Positions 11,891 through 25,078 are shown, counted from the stretch's first letter. The stretch: 64,000 nucleotides of DNA from Circinella minor (GCA_016758965.1 JAEPRB010000057.1:124001-188000); one strand, 5' to 3'. The notes: generated by a model not told the origin, from the sequence alone. Translations and numbers: made by a program.

Positions 11891-13077
11891 GATGTAAAAT
11901 AAATGTTTTATTTGTGTTATGGGATGGGATGGTTAAATATATGAAATGATATTAAAAATGAACAAATGAAAAAAAAATGAGAATTAATAATAATAATAAA
12001 AATAAATAACGAAAGTAAAAAAGAAAGAAAAAAAAAGATATATGAGAGAGAGAGAGAGAGAGAAAAGGAAAGAAAAGAGAGAGGAAAAGAAAATTATAAT
12101 AAAAAAAAAGAGAGAGGGAAAATGTATTTCGTACGACTTTGGAATTTCATCACAGACCAGTGTGTTATGTTGTATATATATATATACATAGTGTGTGTAC
12201 ATGTGGTGAGTAGTGTAATATGTTTCTTTCCACCGAGTTATTTTATTTATAATCCATATTAGTCCGCTCTTTTTTGAGTTTGCTGACTTTTCTTTTTTTT
12301 TTTCAAGTGTGTTGTACGAAACAAAAACTAAAAAAAAAGGTATGAAAAGTTATAAAAGAATTTTTCATTTTTATTTATATAAAACTTTTATTAGTTAAAA
12401 GGAATTAATAATGTAAGTAATTAAATTGTTTGTGGGGTAGACAACAAAAGGGTTGCTAGGTTTTTTTTAGTGTAAATTGGTTTTTTTTTTGTTCGGTTAT
12501 GCCGACTAAGTAATAACCCAACAACAAAAAAAAACAAGGTAAGTTCACTGGCATTGTTGAAACCTCCTCCCCCCTTTCCTTTTTTTTTTTTTAGAAAAAA
12601 AGTCCTTTTATATGTATATATATATATATATATATTTATTGAATAATTAATTTCAAACGATATTTTTTTACTTAAGTACGTAATATGGATTTAAAAAAAA
12701 GGTAATCAAAAAACATATTAAGAAAGGGAAAAAAAAGGGACATGATGTATGTGTCACCAAATTACCTGTTCTGGAATAGTTGCTTTCTTTTTTACTCTAA
12801 TCCCCCTTCCTCAATCATCATCTAAACCCCCGTTTCCGCCCGTGCACACACACACACACGCACCAAGTTATTATATACTTTTTATAATACTAAATATTAC
12901 AATATGTCAATAGACTCGACTCGTTATGCTGACCCAAGGTGGACGACTGACTAAATTCACTTGTTTTTAAAATAATAATAAAATTGTCGTTGTACTCATT
13001 TTAAATTGTTACGTAATGTTACTTTATTTTTTTCTCTGTTTCATAAAAGTTATTTCAAAGTATCAATCCAAACTCCC
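11891..13077. other. Divergent promoter region between the WHI3 and uridine-kinase genes
   Basis: Both neighbours point away from this gap, so it holds two promoters. Visible structure: GA repeats at 12043-12064, TA runs near 12175-12186 and 12613-12638, a CA repeat near 12845-12858, and several poly-T/poly-A tracts. A short in-frame upstream sequence precedes the kinase ATG at 13078, so a small 5' exon cannot be excluded. Confidence 0.5.
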
Positions 13078-14494
13078 ATGGTCGTAGCTGTTGCTGGTGG
13101 TTGTAATTCAGGCAAAGTAAGTTGAAGTGTGCATGTGAATGAAAAAAAAAAAAAGAAAGAAAACATTCTTTTTTCATTCAAATATACTAATTAATTATAT
13201 ATTATAGCGTGATGTATGTGATTCACTGATTCAACGTTTAAGTGAAACATATTCAGCAAAGACAGCTATTATTAGTTTAACTGATTTTTATCGTGAACTT
13301 ACAGAAGAAGAACGTAGTTTATATGAACAAGGAAAATTTAATTTAGATCATCCAAGTAAGTTAAACAAAACAATTCGTATATGATTTTTTGTGTGTGCAT
13401 ACGTATAACATAATTAGGTCATAATAATTAATTATTATTTCATTTTAGCTGCTTTTGATTTTGATTTACTTCAACAAGCTATCATGTCTTTATTATCAGG
13501 CAATTCAACAACCATTCCTGTATGGGATGATGAACATCATACAAAGTAAATATATTAGTTAGAAACATTTTTTATACATCAAAGAATAACAATTATCTAA
13601 TCTTTAATTATTTTTAGAGTGGGAACTCGATTAATTGAACCTGTAGATGTTATTTTAGTGGAAGGAACTTTAGTTCTTTATCCCAAATCATTACGTGAAT
13701 TGATGTTTATGAAAGTCTTTTTAGATGTGGATAGGTAAAATATTAATAAAAGTAAAATGGGAAGTGGACGGATGCTGATGGTTTTCTTTGATATATTACT
13801 TTCAACACATCAGAAGAAAAAGACAATTAATGTATAGATATGTTGGGGGGCAATTATAGTGATCAACGATTAACAAGAAGAGTATCTAAACCGAATCGTC
13901 GTGGATTATCAATTGATCAAGTATTAATAGAATATGTGGAATTTGTAAAACCAATGTTTGAAGATTTCATTTGGCCTGTAAGTTTTTTTTTTTATTTCTG
14001 CTAATGCTAATGTTGGGGGCGGTGTATACGAGGCGGGGGAGTGATCAGACATCTTTAACTTGAAAGATATTATAATAATTGATGATAATTGAACCAAACT
14101 AACATTTAATCTATAACAATCATTTGCTTCTCACTATTATTACATTTAGACCAAAAAATTCGCTGATATTATTATTCCTCGAAGTTATGAAAATAAAACT
14201 GCTTTAAAAGTACTTGGTAATCACCTTGAAGATCATTTAAAAAAACGATCTGTCATGGATTCTTCCAATATACGCCACCCACCTATTTGGAATAAAAATT
14301 TGACACCATCTGAACAACAAAAATCATCATCAACAACAACTTCAAATGGATCACCTGTTTTATCAGTATCTTCAAATGATACAACAACAACACCTACAGA
14401 ATCAACATCTTCATCTACACGTAATAATAATTTTCGAAGTTTTGATTTTTTTGCTACTACAGCTGAAAGTTCTTATAAAAAATTACCAAAATAA
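13078..14494 (+). CDS. URK1: Uridine/cytidine kinase family protein with atypical P-loop
   Basis: Six exons (13078-13116, 13208-13355, 13449-13545, 13618-13734, 13860-13977, 14150-14494) give 287 residues. The protein aligns along its length with uridine-cytidine kinase: P-loop GGCNSGK (7-13), the DFYR block (LTDFYRELTEEE), FNLDHPTAFD, IPVWD, DVILVEGTL, FLDVDSDQRLTRRV, FVKPMFEDFIWPTKKFADIIIPR. The usual reaction is ATP-dependent phosphorylation of uridine or cytidine in pyrimidine salvage. Two residues after the P-loop Lys are unusual: the normal Ser/Thr that binds Mg is Arg14, followed by Asp. The first intron falls exactly between Lys13 and Arg14, so a mis-assigned splice site is the main alternative. 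The last 70 residues are a Ser/Thr/Asn-rich extension. An upstream in-frame extension of the start is possible. Confidence 0.85.
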
Positions 14495-15190
14495 ATAAAA
14501 AAAAACCATTTTATTTTTCATCATTGTAATTTAAACTGAGAATGTTATTATAATTTATTTTTTAACGTCATTTTAATAATAAGCATGGATATGGTTTTCT
14601 TTAATAGATGAGGTTTTTTTTTTAATGACACCCCCCCCATTGTATGTATACACAATAGAAAAATTTTCAAATTAATCAACCAAGTAGAAATCAACACTGT
14701 CATATCTTGGCTTTTTTTTTTCTATACAAACAACAACCATTTCTCTCTTTTTTTTGTTTCATTCGATTAAAAAGGTTTGATTCATCACTTTGTTTCATGC
14801 AATATAATTTTATCATTGTTTTCATAAGATTACAATAAAAAAATTGATTGTTGATATTTCAACAGCAATATTAATTATATAAATTTATCTTTAAATGCAA
14901 TTGACTATAAAAACTACCCAAAAAAAGAAGATAATATTCGCTTTTCAGGTATTATTGTTGGTGCTGTAATAATTAGGTGCTATAATATTTAAAGATTACA
15001 AGTGAACAAAATTATAATTTAAAAAGAAATAGATAAAATAAATATCATACATGCATCATGTCTTTCAAATAGTCTTTAAGGAAATGTCTCATCGATTGTT
15101 GTATAATATATAGCACATATATGTCTTTCTAATAGTTTTTTAGTAAAGCAGGAGTAAATCACTTGTGAATATACAAACATATAAAAAAAA
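14495..15190. other. Intergenic region downstream of the uridine-kinase gene
   Basis: AT-rich DNA with homopolymer T tracts and no recognisable coding or RNA gene. It ends where the palindromic element begins. Confidence 0.5.
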
Positions 15191-15601
15191 TTATTACTGG
15201 CACCAATATAGAGTGCCGTCGCTACTTATACTAAATCCCAGTTTAATTCTTGGTTACTTGCGTAAACAACTTTGTTCATTGTATCTATTCTTCTACGTTT
15301 TCGAGCATACCAGTTCCGTGCTTCTTAGGAATTATTTCCTACTATTCTTCCTTCCTATTCTTTCTCTTGGCAATGAAGGTAAATAATTGGCAGATGCAAT
15401 CTTTGTCCAAAGAAATACCAAGAAATGCATGGAGTTGGACAACATTACAAAATTATTCATGACAATGATTTACCTCCATTGCCAAGAGAAAGCAGAAGAA
15501 GGAAGATTACGTAATGGAAAATAATTCCTAAGAAGCACGGAACTGATATGCTCGAAAACGTAAAAGAATAGATACAATGAACAAAGTTGTTTACGCAAGT
15601 A

Positions 15602-16620
15602 CAGTAGGCCCTCGTTAATTTCATGTACTTCTTTCCTGGCTATTTTATGTAATTAAGGATGGAATGAAATTATCGGTGGATTATGTTGGAGGCAAAAACT
15701 GATAAAAAGTTTGGGAATTGCTACGGACACCCCAAAAACATACTATATTACGTAAGTAATTTCAGCTCTTACGGACACCCCACTTTTATATTTTTTCAAG
15801 GGAACACAACAAATTGATATATATTAATCACATCGTATCCAACCATTTATACACTATCTTTACAGCGATTATCGTTATACGACTTATAAATATTTATGAA
15901 ACTTATATTATCAGCTCGACTTTTTATAATAGCAATCAATATTTCTTATGGTTTCTTACTATATTCATTATGTACACAAATGAATTGTAGGCCTTATGAA
16001 AGCAAGACAAACAAGGAATCATATATACTTTTAATGTTACATATGAGCGGTCAAACAAGCGCTATTGGTGTTGACAACGCTGTTACTATATTTTATATGG
16101 TCTAAGAACTTATTTGATAACTGTTTATTTGTGGGGTGTCTGTAAGCAAAATATGGGGTGTCCGTAGCAATTCCCAAAAAGTTTAACAGAAAATAATAAT
16201 AAATAGACCATGTATATATTAGTGGGTATCTAATATGCTTCATATTATATAGTTAATATTTCTTAGAGAGCTTTTGTGATAAGACCAATTACTAAAGAAA
16301 AAGTATATGAGTACCATAAATACACTCAATGTTGGTACTATAGTAGAGCTACGTTAGTTCCATTGATTTTCAAAATAGATTAGATAGTTACTGTCTTCTA
16401 AACAAGCTACTTTGTGTCACTTCTTTATTACAGATAACCAATAAAATCCTTTCTCAAGTCATGTTTTGTAAGGCCACTTAATTTCAAGCCCTCAAAATCA
16501 TTGTGAAAGTGAAAATAAAGGGGATGTGAAAGTTGATACTATGTTTTGTAACTATTCCTTGCAAAAACAAATTAACGGGGGTTGAAATTAAACATGGATG
16601 AAATTAACGGGGCTCTACTG
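15602..16620. mobile_element. TA-flanked Tc1/mariner (pogo-like) non-autonomous element inserted in the palindrome
   Basis: The ends are inverted: CAGTAGGCCCTCGTTAATTTCAT at the left and the complement of CAGTAGAGCCCCGTTAATTTCAT at the right. The element is bounded by TA at 15600-15601 and 16621-16622, the target duplication of the Tc1/mariner superfamily. Deleting the element and one TA restores the palindromic arm that it interrupts, which proves the order of events. No transposase frame is seen in its 1019 bp, and it itself hosts another insertion. Confidence 0.78.
15713..16175. mobile_element. 463-bp inverted-repeat element nested inside the TA-flanked element
   Basis: Terminal inverted repeats GGGAATTGCTACGGACACCCC occur at 15713-15733 and, complemented, ending at 16175. 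Internal copies of the GG(G)TGTCC/TTACGGACACCCC motif lie near 15773 and 16135. The 9-bp direct repeat AAAAAGTTT flanks it at 15704-15712 and 16176-16184. The TIR and 8-9-bp duplication suggest a hAT- or MULE-type MITE. No credible gene is inside. Confidence 0.75.
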
Positions 16621-16679
16621 TAACCAAGAATTAAACTAGGATTTAGTATAAGTACGCTCTATATCAATGCCAGTGATAA

Positions 16680-19002
16680 AAAGAAAAGAATTACTCAACA
16701 GAAGAGTTATTAGTTAACTTTAACTTTTCAGATTCTTTATTTATTTATTAATTTGCACTTAGAGCCATTGTACGATTCGACGGTGTAATCAAAAGGCAAG
16801 TGATAGAGCAAAAAATCGAATGAACGGATCCCAGATTAAAATTGGACGAAGTAAGGATACTATGAGCAGAACCCAAAAATAAAGTCTCACAACAAATCCC
16901 TAAGTACTGAATTTATTTATTTATTTGATAAATTAATTAACAAGTTGTCTATTTTTTATTTTATTGGTATTATTTACAGTATTTGTATCTTTAGTGTTTG
17001 GTTTTTTTTTTATTAACTTCTTTAACTCCTTCTATCTTTTTGATTTTTCAAAGATATAATGATCTTTCCAGATAACCGAATTCGATGGATGGAAGAAAAG
17101 TGTCGTATGGCTGCGGCTGCGACAACGTACTCTTGTCGTTTGCTTTTTCTGAAGTGTAATTTTTCATCTCTTTAACCTTAGTCCATTATTTTACGAGCTT
17201 GAATTGACATATGAAAAATTCAACAATGCTTTACGTTGTGTTGAAAAAACCTTTTACCAACTGGTAGAGTCACCAGGAAAGAACTTGCAAGCTTTTGCAA
17301 CTTCAAGTCAATTGCGATCCCCTTTGGAGTGGTATCAACCTGTTGTGAACACAGATATAGAGTTGGTGCCCCAGCTGTTATTGTAAATGCCTGCAACATT
17401 GGCAGCTACTCTAACAGCATCTGGAAAAAAAATGAGTGAAACACCCACACAACAAAGAATACTTATATCACATGTCCAGCGAGTTTTTTTCTTTCTTTAG
17501 ATTATAATATATAAGGGTTTTGCAGGTATACGTACTGCATACTAATATTAATATTTCTGGTTTACTATTAGTTGAGAAAAGGGGAAGGAGGCTTTGAGTT
17601 TTTAAAAATGGGTGTTTTGCCAAGAGCACACCATCGTATAAATAATTACATACCAAATTGTCTCTTGTTGGATATTTGTATAGCATTATAATATACGTAA
17701 TGTAATTACTGATTGATTACTGTTCTCCCTTTTTATTTTTATTTTTTATTTTAATTTGATAATTTGTATGTACCTTTACAAGTATAATATGTACGTATCC
17801 AACCTTCTACCAGTATTAATTGCATTATTGTTATTATCATTATACTCATCATCATCATTGTATCTCATTATAGTGATAGATGTGAAAAGCCTTTTTAGAA
17901 ATATATATAATTTCTATAAAAAATCCTAATGCATTCATTACTACAGTATAGATTGTGTGACTTTTGGGAATAATTGCCAATTGCTGCGCATAAGTCCTAA
18001 TTTGCATTGCTCTAAGAGAGGTAGCAAGGAAATCAAGGTACCCCGCATTTTATTTCGGTGGATTTTGTTGTTACTTATAATATTATTATTATTTTTAGAA
18101 AAAATGTACACACTTACTACATTTATTCCATATAATTTTATTCTAGTTTGTAATAATAATTGATAATAAATAATATTAAAGCATACAATATCACTAATTT
18201 TTATGATTTGTTCGTCATTAAATATCAGCTTTTTTATTGTATAGATCTTTCAGTTTTACCCATCTTTATGACTACTGAAACAGTTATCCTCTCACTTTGA
18301 TATCTTTTTTTTGTATTTATATTTTTTCTTCTTGTTATTGGCAAAAATTGAGCGAAAATAAGGGTTTGGAAGTGGAGAAAGAATTAGTTAGTATATAATA
18401 TTTTCATCATGTGGCTATGCAAAAAAAAACCCCTTTTAGAGATATGAACCCGGAAATTGAGGAAAAGAATCATTTCTGTTAAAATGAAGATCATACAATT
18501 CAAGATGGGATTATTTTTATTCTTTAGTGTTTATTTTATCTCAGATCTTAGTATAATAAAGTGCACAGACATGAATCAAACTTTAATAAGATAAAGTGTG
18601 GTCTGAGCACATCATATGGTCTATTGTGACACAACTTTTTTTTTTTAAAAAAAAAGTCATGTCGTTAAAATACTTTTAGCCTAGTAAAAACATTTAATAT
18701 GCAGGGTTAGTCGTTGAACATACAGTAATAATGTACATGGGATTAATAAAGAAGCCAAGAGAAAGTTAGTCTTATGACATAATAACAAAGTTTCAAAAGA
18801 CGTCATGAATGAGCCTAATTATACAGCACAGACAAATTATACAGCACAGACAAATTATCACTGTACCACAAGAAGAAAAATGTAGTCATAAAAGTAAAAG
18901 ATCTAAAAACAGAAAAGCACCGGCGCCGATCTTTCTTTGCATTTTCAAGTGTGATATATCGTGTGATTACCATGCTATTAGGTATTACAAACAGATATAC
19001 CG

Positions 19003-19038
<36 letters not shown>

Positions 19039-22000
19039 GGTACGTCATATTATTAAAAGATGTATTGTAAATACACTTTAAGACCTTTTCTTTCTAATAA
19101 GTCATGACGAAACTATTTCTGCACCATTTTTATTTTATTTATTTTATACATTAGAATTTTTAACTCTCAAAAAGCCAGTGAAAAAGAAACATTTTAAATA
19201 ACATATTGTTTACATATTATGTAAGTTATTCGAAACAACATCATTACAAATTGTTATAAGTAATCATACTTTGTGCACTACCGTTAAAACATTATATGTA
19301 TAAATTATTCGTTTAATTTTATGGAAGCTATCCCATAGTGAAAGCTTATTGACTCAACCACAATCAAAACAATTAATAAACAAAATTGCCACAACCAATA
19401 AAAATTTTGGCTTTACATCACCATCAGCACCTTGTCCATAATATTTAGAATTATAAAGTAATATATATATGAATTTGAAGCCTGACATTTTTACTATAAT
19501 GATCATCATAGCGACGAATAAAAATAATCAATACAGAAAGATTATATAGAATTGAAAGAAAAACAAAGTGACGAGAAATTGAAGAGAAGGATAGATTTTA
19601 TTAAATAATGTGTTACTAAATCAATAACGTGTTTGAATAATATACTGTAGGAAGGGTATATATGGAAAGATGTGATTCGAAAGAAGAGAATAATTGAAAT
19701 TGGGACAAAGCAAGAAATGAAAAAGTGTTTGTATTTTTTCAAAGGTTGTGGAGATGCTGTGGTGGCAGTTGGGCGAAAATTTAATTGTTTACGAGAAGCT
19801 TACAACAGAGACATATAATTCATTTTTTGAAAGTATATCAAAACGCTTAGTATGTCTACACTCTGCTGCTCGCGAAATCAAATTAAGAAAACTTCTTGAC
19901 TAACTAATTAAAGTTTCTGATCATAAAGGGAGAAAAAAAGGCTACTGTATGAATTATTCCACAGATTAGTAGGTTTGCTCATCAATAACTTTTAATTTCG
20001 GTTTACATATTAAAAAATGTACTTTAACGTATCCGAATATTCAATCACTTTGACAGTGTGCTAATAAATGTCCAGAACATAGATCGAACAATATCATATT
20101 TCTATTTTGGTCGATAAGAGAAATTAATATTACTAAAGGGAAGTACGTATCTTCTCCAAATTTTCAAAAATGGTGGTCTATTAAAATATGTATTACAGTC
20201 TTTTATAAAATAACCACTGGCAAACAAATCTAAATTCGTAGAAAAATTGTAAAAGGCTGTCAATTTTTTTTAAAAACGTTCAGTAGGTACTAGAGACAAA
20301 AAGAATATGTTTTTTTAAATCTACTATATACAGTATGTGATTCAAAGTGTTAGCATAAAAACTAATGTCTATTATTCAAAAGGTTTTTTAACCCTTTTTT
20401 CCTACTCATTTCTTTTCTTATATACGGTTACAGTGTAGAATACATAAATAACAGGTTACGTACGTACGTAATCAATAAACCGGCTTAATAAATGCTGGTT
20501 CTTTGTACATAGTAGATAAAGGAGTTATGTTAGATGTTAACAATTAAAGAGATTTCAATTAAAACTTTTTGATCGTTGATTTATATAAATTATTATGAAG
20601 CTGAATCGACATGCTTCATATACACCGTGTTTCTTTTATTACTGATAACACACTATCTCATACTTTGTAATTTTTCCACAATTCCCCATAAACATCAACC
20701 TTTATTATTTTTAAGACGTGTTCCGAATATCATACATAAAAGAACACTATTAATAAAAAAAGGAGCAGTAAAATCTCTATCCACACTTGTTTTTATACAA
20801 CATGGTACTATATTATTATTACACTTTGATTCCAAGTATTGATAGTAGATTTTTTTTAATTGGATCCTCAAGCAATTTTTGATGGCTAACAAAATGACGA
20901 AAATCACTGGAGTCCCCGTACTGAAAATAAGGATAATATAACTTTTTTGTATCGTTGACTAGAGCTACTGTAAATTTATTCAAGATGTTGATTAAAAAAA
21001 TATTATTTATAGATTTTTTTTTCAAAAGTCGTGACAAAGAGACATTTTTAGCAGAGGTAGGTCAAAACTTTTAATTAGGCATCTGTTATAACTTCAAGTT
21101 TACTTTATAAGTAATAAAAGAAATCTTTAGTAACCCAATCCATTCCTATACAATTATAAAAATGGTTGCAGTTTTTATCCAAAGATACCAGTTAATCACA
21201 TGACACCAACATATTTATCATAAAGAAATTGTCTTTTTTTTTTACTTCGTCTGAAAAAAAAAAGCCAAAGCAGATGATGAATCATGACACTAGGAGAAGT
21301 GTAAACTTTGTATAATTTTTTTTGTCGGAATGACCGAAAACCGTAATAATAATTTTAGTGGCTATTTTTTCTATTCATGGGAAATTGTGATAGGTAATTA
21401 ATAGGTAACATATATAATAAGATATAATAGCTTCATTCAACATGCTGATTGTCATACGAACGAATGATGATTTTGGTTTATCTTCAAATGATTTCTTTTC
21501 CTTTTTTATTGCATGATGGCATGGTTAAAAAAATGTCATTTTTTCTTAAATATCAAAAATAATAATATACGACGAATAGTTTTATACAGAAAAAAAACGT
21601 CTTTTATTCTTTAGGTTATTATATATATTATTAATCGACCCCTTCATGTTTTTATGATTCACAGTATAATGTTTACATATGTTTATATATCATACGTACT
21701 TGCTTATATAACTTGTTTAGGCTTTGTAAATATAGAATAATAGAGTTATGTTGTTCAACATTTACTTTTTTACCCTTTTTTTTTATCGTGACAACAGTAA
21801 GTAGTAGTTATAATAATAGCTACTTATTCAGCAGATCATAGCTTTAGCGCGGTTATATGTGATCATTCAATAATAAGTTTATGTATTTTAGAACCAAAGC
21901 TTAACTGTAAAGAAGAATGGATGACCTTTTTTTTAATGATATAAAAACTTGACCCCAAACTTTTGGGAATCTAATATTTTGTCCCATCAAACTCCGTTAT

Positions 22001-22371
22001 ATGTTATAATATTTTTCTTTTGTATGTATGTGGCACAGTATAAATAAACAAGTTTTTTTTATATCAGCTGAATCGAAAGGTGAAGGCGAGAAGAGAGAAT
22101 AGTTAGACAAATAAATAAAAATTATTGGCTATTTTTGCCTCATGGCATCATTCATATGCGCCCTTTTTATGTCTGTAGAAAAAACCCGTCTTGCCTTGTT
22201 TGTAAAAGGTTTAGTGTATATGCAAACATGTCCTGCAAATAAAAAAAAATACATTTAGAACAAGGTCAAGAAGCAGCTTTTTTTTCTACTCTTTTCTTTC
22301 TTTATTTTTTAACACTATTTCTTTTTATTCTTTGAAAAAAGTAATTTTTTCAAAAATAAATAAAATAAAGA
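16680..22371. other. 5.7-kb gene-poor AT-rich region
   Basis: I find no gene I can defend. Around 17057-17480 codon-like text is broken by stops (fragments such as LELTYEKFNNALRCVEKTFYQL at 17197-17260, then a frame beginning MPATLAATLTASGKK near 17388); this may be a decayed gene or transposon piece. Around 20690-21040 a minus-strand text is also broken. A 20-bp tandem duplication (ATTATACAGCACAGACAAAT) lies near 18818-18857, a TA run followed by TG repeats at about 19003-19037, a T10A9 hairpin near 18636-18657, and four ACGT units near 20458-20469. The right end holds the GATA-gene promoter. Confidence 0.5.
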
Positions 22372-24740
22372 ATGCCACCTATAACGTTGAAGTTCACAAG
22401 TAATACACCCTTTCACAAAATCGATTCTGTAAATGAATTACGTGAAACTTGGAAAGTTTGTACCAAAGTCAAGGATTCATTAGAAAATGGTTCTCGACTT
22501 GAAAATCTATCATGGAGGCTTTGGTTTGTTCATAATAATAATAATTCCTCTGTTGATAAGAATGAAAAAAAGAATGATAATACAACTCAACAACTAGAAC
22601 AACAATCAAAAATGACTAATATATTTGATACGGATAAGGAGGAGAACCAACCGCCAGCAATAACACCACCATTAGAACCTCCCCCTCCCCCCAAACCATT
22701 AACAATTGCAATTCAACAACAGATCGATTATCGACGTATGCTTCGACGCCAACAACATGAACAACTATTCCGTCAAAAGATCACCGAACAAGATTATGAT
22801 CAGTCATGTGAGCAACAACATAATAAGCATACTATTCAAGCGGTTGAGGAGAGCACATACCATCCGATGGTGGAGACCTTACCAAACATGGTTTGGCAGC
22901 AACAAGAACAACAACACCAACAAACTGATGAGACTATGGCCCCATTTAATAATAACAATGACAATAATATTAATAATGCAGCCGTTTTTTCTTCCGTCGC
23001 TGTTGATACTGGTTTAAAACAGCAACCTATTACTACTACTACTACTACTACTACTACAGCTTCTGTTGCTGCTAATAATGATACCATGATAAGCTATTAT
23101 GCTGATCAAGGAAATAATGATAGCGGGGTTCATGTACTTAGTCCTACTCCAATTCAATCTGTTCCGAATAGTCCCGTTTATAGACAAACATCAACGATAA
23201 TGCAACCAGCAGCAACAACCGCCATAATGACAGACCAGTCAATCCAAAATATCTTTAATAATGTCACATCTCATGGTAATTATAGTAATAATGCTAATAC
23301 TACATCATGTGATCAAGAAGTTCTTGCTGCACAGTGGGACTTCCTTCCTGAACACATAGGCAACAACAACTGTGATTTAACGGCAGCAGCATTTTATGTT
23401 TCTGGTGCAATTCCATCCCCAGTACCAAATGGCAATTTATATAATAAATTATTATCGACCTTACCTCGGGAAACACTTGAATCCGTAGAAAAATTATTAA
23501 TTCCCCAAACTCAATTGCAAGATCAGGTACCCGTTGGAAGCATGATGACGTCTTTTCCACAGGAACTCCGGCAGCATAATGATGTAGTATCATCATCAGC
23601 GATGCACAACAAGAAGAACATTAATTCACTCACACCAATACCAAAAGTAATAGCAACAAATACAACAGAAACAACACCAAAAACATCATTGGGTAATAGT
23701 TCATCAGCACCTACTTCACCAATACATAAAAATAATAAAAAAAACAGCAATAATCGCAACATTCATGTAAAAAATAAAAAGATCAACAATCATGTGTATA
23801 TCAGTACCCTTCATTTTCCATCTACCACACAACAAAAAAGCCCTTCATCATCAACATCAACTACACATCGAAATAGCAATCGTAATAGCTCGACGACAAC
23901 TGTAAGGCGAGCATTACCAGTAAAAAGTAGTAGTATAACAAATAAAGAGGGTCAATCTCCTGTATGTAGTAATTGTTATACTACACAAACCCCACTTTGG
24001 CGTAGGTCTTCAGAAGATGAATTATTATGCAATGCATGCGGCCTATAGTAAGTAATATAATAAGTCTAGAACCCCGGGTGGTAGGTGTGAAATCGGAGAA
24101 ACTAAACATATAGAAAAATTCATGAACAACTTACCAAAAAAAAATAATAATATAAAATTAGTCTAAAACTGCATAATGCACCACGTCCGAAGCATTTGAA
24201 GCCACATTCGGGACGAAAAGATGCACGTGGTGGTAATAATAATGAAGAAGATAATTTACAACAACCTGTTTGTTCGAATTGTGCTACTTCAATGACTCCA
24301 TTATGGCGGCGAGATAATCATGGTAATCCTCTTTGTAATGCTTGTGGTTTATAGTAAGTATTATTCTTCATTTTATTATTACTATCTGTTTATTATGAAG
24401 TAATTGAAATTAAATTCTATTCTAAATAAATAAATATAATAGTTTAAAATTGCATAATCAACGGCGACCTCTATCCCTTAAATCAGATATAATAAAAAAA
24501 CGACAACGTGTAGAAAATATGGAAACACCAACTGCAACAGCAGCATCCACAACACGACGACCCAGTAAAAAAAACAAAACAGCAACAGTCATCAATGATA
24601 ATAATAATAATAATGATTCACTATCTTCTATTGTACAGCTTTTACCTTCTGCATCAACAACACCGACTTCTTATCATTATGTCAATAGCAACAATAATAA
24701 TATGTCTCAACAACAATCTTATGTCCAGCCATTTTTATAG
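22372..24740 (+). CDS. GATA transcription factor with two zinc fingers and a DUF1752-type N-terminus
   Basis: Three exons, 22372-24047, 24162-24353 and 24443-24740, give 721 residues; both introns interrupt the Tyr codon that follows the CNACGL of each finger. The N-terminal [12 protein letters not shown] (about 43-54) is the short conserved motif of AreA/Gln3-like nitrogen GATA factors (DUF1752). Finger 1 starts at C532 and finger 2 at about C596; both are CX2CX17CX2C with TPLWRR and are followed by LKLHN basic tails. Between N-terminus and fingers lie Gln-, Asn-, Pro- and Thr-rich tracts typical of activation regions. Two fingers recall siderophore repressors (SreA type), but their Cys-rich spacer is absent, so a nitrogen-type regulator is more likely. 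It should bind HGATAR sites; its targets are unknown. The identical intron positions suggest the second finger exon arose by duplication. Confidence 0.92.
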
Positions 24741-25078
24741 TTTATTTATCTTTTATCTCTTTATTTTTATTATTAGCTTTAATTTTATATATATATTGTT
24801 TTTTTCTACCTTAAACAAAAATTCAAAAAGCACATACCCATACACAAAAAAAAAAAATAACACCGACAACGGATCAAATAAAAAAAGGATAAATAAATTT
24901 ATCCATAAAAAACACGATTGTATTTTAAAAGGGCGAAACGATGACAAAGACAAATCGGGACACTATTCTTTCTTGATTAGATACACTATATATATATATA
25001 TATATAAGGTTTTTTTTCATCATTGCCATCTTTTTTTTTTCTTTACCTTTATTTTCTTTATTTGATCTTTTTAATATA
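24741..25078. other. Short intergenic gap between the GATA gene and the first thioesterase gene
   Basis: AT-rich DNA with a TA run near 24986-25005 and T-rich tracts just before the thioesterase ATG. It likely contains the GATA-gene 3' end and the promoter of the next gene. No other feature is seen. Confidence 0.5.

Larger units (their letters stand above)
15191..16679. repeat. Long palindromic element (inverted repeat), split by a later transposon insertion
   Basis: The left arm (about 15191-15397) is the reverse complement of 15460-15601 joined to 16623-16679. For example, TAAACAACTTTGTTCATTGTATCTATTC at 15262 onward is matched by its complement ending at 15595, and ACTTATACTAAATCC is matched at about 16640-16654. 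The arms are separated by about 60 bp. Removing the 15602-16620 insertion restores an almost continuous hairpin of roughly 470 bp with ends TTATnACTGGCA. It looks like a MITE or fold-back element. Open frames inside it are products of the repeat, not genes. Confidence 0.78.

Noticed and set aside
15165..15462. Two overlapping plus-strand frames
   Set aside because: They lie wholly inside a palindromic transposable element and share its inverted repeats.
15896..16243. Frames on both strands in the nested element
   Set aside because: Within a 463-bp MITE with terminal repeats; no transposase motifs.
17057..17480. Possible decayed gene or gag piece (LELTYEKFNNALRCVEKTFYQL..)
   Set aside because: Stops and frame changes interrupt it and I recognise no family; noted only in the region entry.
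20690..21040. Possible transposase remnant on the minus strand
   Set aside because: The text is broken and any likeness to DDE transposases is too faint to support.
22706..23762. Additional frames overlapping the GATA gene
   Set aside because: Shadows of the long GATA exon; they translate CAA/AAT/ACT repeats in other frames.
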